Origin: Bacteroidales bacterium
GTDB taxonomy: Bacteria > Bacteroidota > Bacteroidia > Bacteroidales > F082
Assembly: GCA_017428285.1 (NCBI GenBank)
Contig: JAFRRE010000090.1
Coordinates: 1-6,183, forward strand
DNA: 6,183 nucleotides
Direction of reading: 5' to 3'
The notes beneath the pieces are model-generated. The model searched no databases and had not been told where the DNA came from. It worked only from the letters and a program-made list of their open reading frames with translations. The first letter of the stretch is position 1. Every line of letters begins with the position of its first letter. The position numbers and the translations under genes were made by a program. Of the stretch, positions 5,404-6,183 are shown piece by piece.

Positions 5404-6183
5404 GGCTATGTTGTGGCTTTGGCAAACGAGCATGGAGGGAAAAGAATATGCCCCAAGCGAACGTGGTGCTTGAATACAGAACCAGCCGCAGCCAGATACG
5501 TTACAGCGCACGTGTGGAGTATCGTCTGCCGCTGTTCTTGGCCATCGACAAAATCTGGGAATATATCAATCAACCCGCTTGCAACCCTTTGTTGCACATA
5601 AATGATCTGCCTGCTATTCTTGATTGTCGAGCCTTCAACGAAGAAACCGTCCGTGAGGCAGTAATCAACGCCATGATTCACAGAAGCCTTCAGATTGGTT
5701 CTGACATTTTTATCCGTTTCTATCCCGACATGCTGGAAATCTCAAATCCAGGTGGCTTCCCGTATGGTGTGAATATTGGTAACCTTTTGACGGTCAATAG
5801 TTCGCCTCGCAGTCGTCTAATGGCGGAAGTGATAGAAAAGACAGGTCTGATGGAGCGGAGTGGACAAGGTGTGGATATGATGTGTGCTAATTGTGTGAAA
5901 GAAGGCAAACCATTGCCCGACTATAGTGCTTCTGACGACTACCAAGTCAATTTGCGGTTGTATGGTGTGATTCCCGAGGAGACGTTTTTATCTATTTACA
6001 CATGAAATTATGCGTAATTCAGAAATAAACGACCAACTAAATGCATTTGACTGGGTTACTTTACACCATGTATTGAACGGCAAGGCGGAAGCAGGATTTG
6101 GGGAGAGTCTTGAAAAACTTGAGAAGTTGGGGTTAGTCGATCAAGATTCATATTTTAGGTATGTGCTATCTCCAGCATACGTA
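5404..6183 (+). pseudogene. AlbA_2/Schlafen-type ATP-binding protein, N-terminally truncated and frameshifted (runs off right edge)
   Basis: The translation matches the second half of 'ATP-binding protein with AlbA_2 DNA-binding domain'. These proteins have an N-terminal Schlafen/AlbA_2 domain and a C-terminal GHKL ATPase-like domain (HATPase_c_4). Homology starts near 5404 (GFGKRAWREKNMPQANVVLEYR), where such proteins leave the AlbA_2 domain, so about 200 residues are missing. From the ATG at 5448 one sees LPLFLAIDKIWEYINQP, the N-box-like E70-x-x-x-N74 (REAVINAMIHR), EISNPGGFPYG (97-107), SSPRSRLMAEV and ERSGQGVDMM (136-145). The frame closes at 6003, but the family sequence continues one frame on from 5989 (YLFTHEIMRNSEIN, later AFDWVTLHHVLNGKAEAGFGESLEKLEKLGL, a winged-helix-like end) to the window edge. 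One extra T in the TTTTT run at 5985-5989 explains the shift. GGAGGG at 5434-5439 precedes ATG 5448, so a separate ATPase-domain protein of 185 residues could still be made. Confidence 0.82.
5434..5450 (+). promoter_or_regulatory. Shine-Dalgarno-like site and ATG inside the truncated AlbA_2-type gene
   Basis: GGAGGG (5434-5439) lies eight bases before ATG 5448. It is the best ribosome-binding match in the window, in an organism type that rarely uses one. In the intact family this position is internal coding sequence (KRAWREKNM), so the match may be accidental, but it would allow translation of the remaining domain. Confidence 0.35.

Noticed and set aside
5349..5447. Upstream start at 5349 for the AlbA_2-type fragment
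   Set aside because: The first codons (MFSESRPIRFFLFLQ) do not resemble the family and overlap the membrane-protein remnant; family similarity begins only near 5404.

Overview
The window looks like an accessory, heavily rearranged stretch of a Bacteroidota chromosome, probably Prevotellaceae or a near relative. This rests on three things: start sites with poor Shine-Dalgarno sequences but upstream copies of the Bacteroidota -7 element (TAnnTTTG or close variants, often followed by 'CAGYGTCAAA'); recognisable Bacteroidales-type protein families; and mixed base composition, with GC-rich efflux-gene remnants next to AT-rich leaders. The genus is an inference.

Layout, left to right. Positions 1-822 (minus strand) hold a two-gene unit. 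It consists of a membrane-anchored class I SAM methyltransferase, broken by an internal frame-shifting deletion, followed by the start of a secreted outer-membrane-type protein whose ATG overlaps the methyltransferase stop (ATGA). A promoter lies at about 849-856. Positions 998-1138 (minus) hold the 5' end of a MATE-family transporter fused to unrelated sequence. Positions 1148-2593 (minus) encode an intact AAA+ ATPase with a C-terminal DUF234-like, restriction-endonuclease-like domain. Its upstream region carries a degenerate 53-bp tandem duplication with alternating inverted CTCCTTA motifs. Positions 2786-3504 (minus) are the 3' third of a TolC-type outer membrane factor followed by the 5' end of a second MATE gene, both truncated.

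Positions 3488-3727 (plus) are leader DNA. They contain a relic copy of a promoter leader, a strong hairpin terminator, a complete promoter, and a tandem 24-bp repeat array that runs into the start of the next gene. Positions 3728-5236 (plus) encode an intact two-domain protein, an AbiEi-like winged-helix N-terminus joined to a Fic domain with an intact catalytic motif. Positions 5254-5400 (minus) look like the last 48 codons of a lost membrane protein. From about 5404 to the right edge (plus) lies an AlbA_2/Schlafen-type ATP-binding protein that has lost its N-terminal domain and carries a +1 frameshift at about 5985-5989.

Only two genes wholly inside the window look intact, the AAA+/DUF234 ATPase and the AbiEi-Fic protein. 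Both are mobile or defence/toxin-like families, and both have unusual repeat arrays in their promoter regions. They sit among at least six truncated or broken genes, which suggests a hotspot where cassettes are swapped. The most testable idea is that each intact gene is controlled through its repeat array, possibly by its own DNA-binding domain. That is an inference from architecture only.
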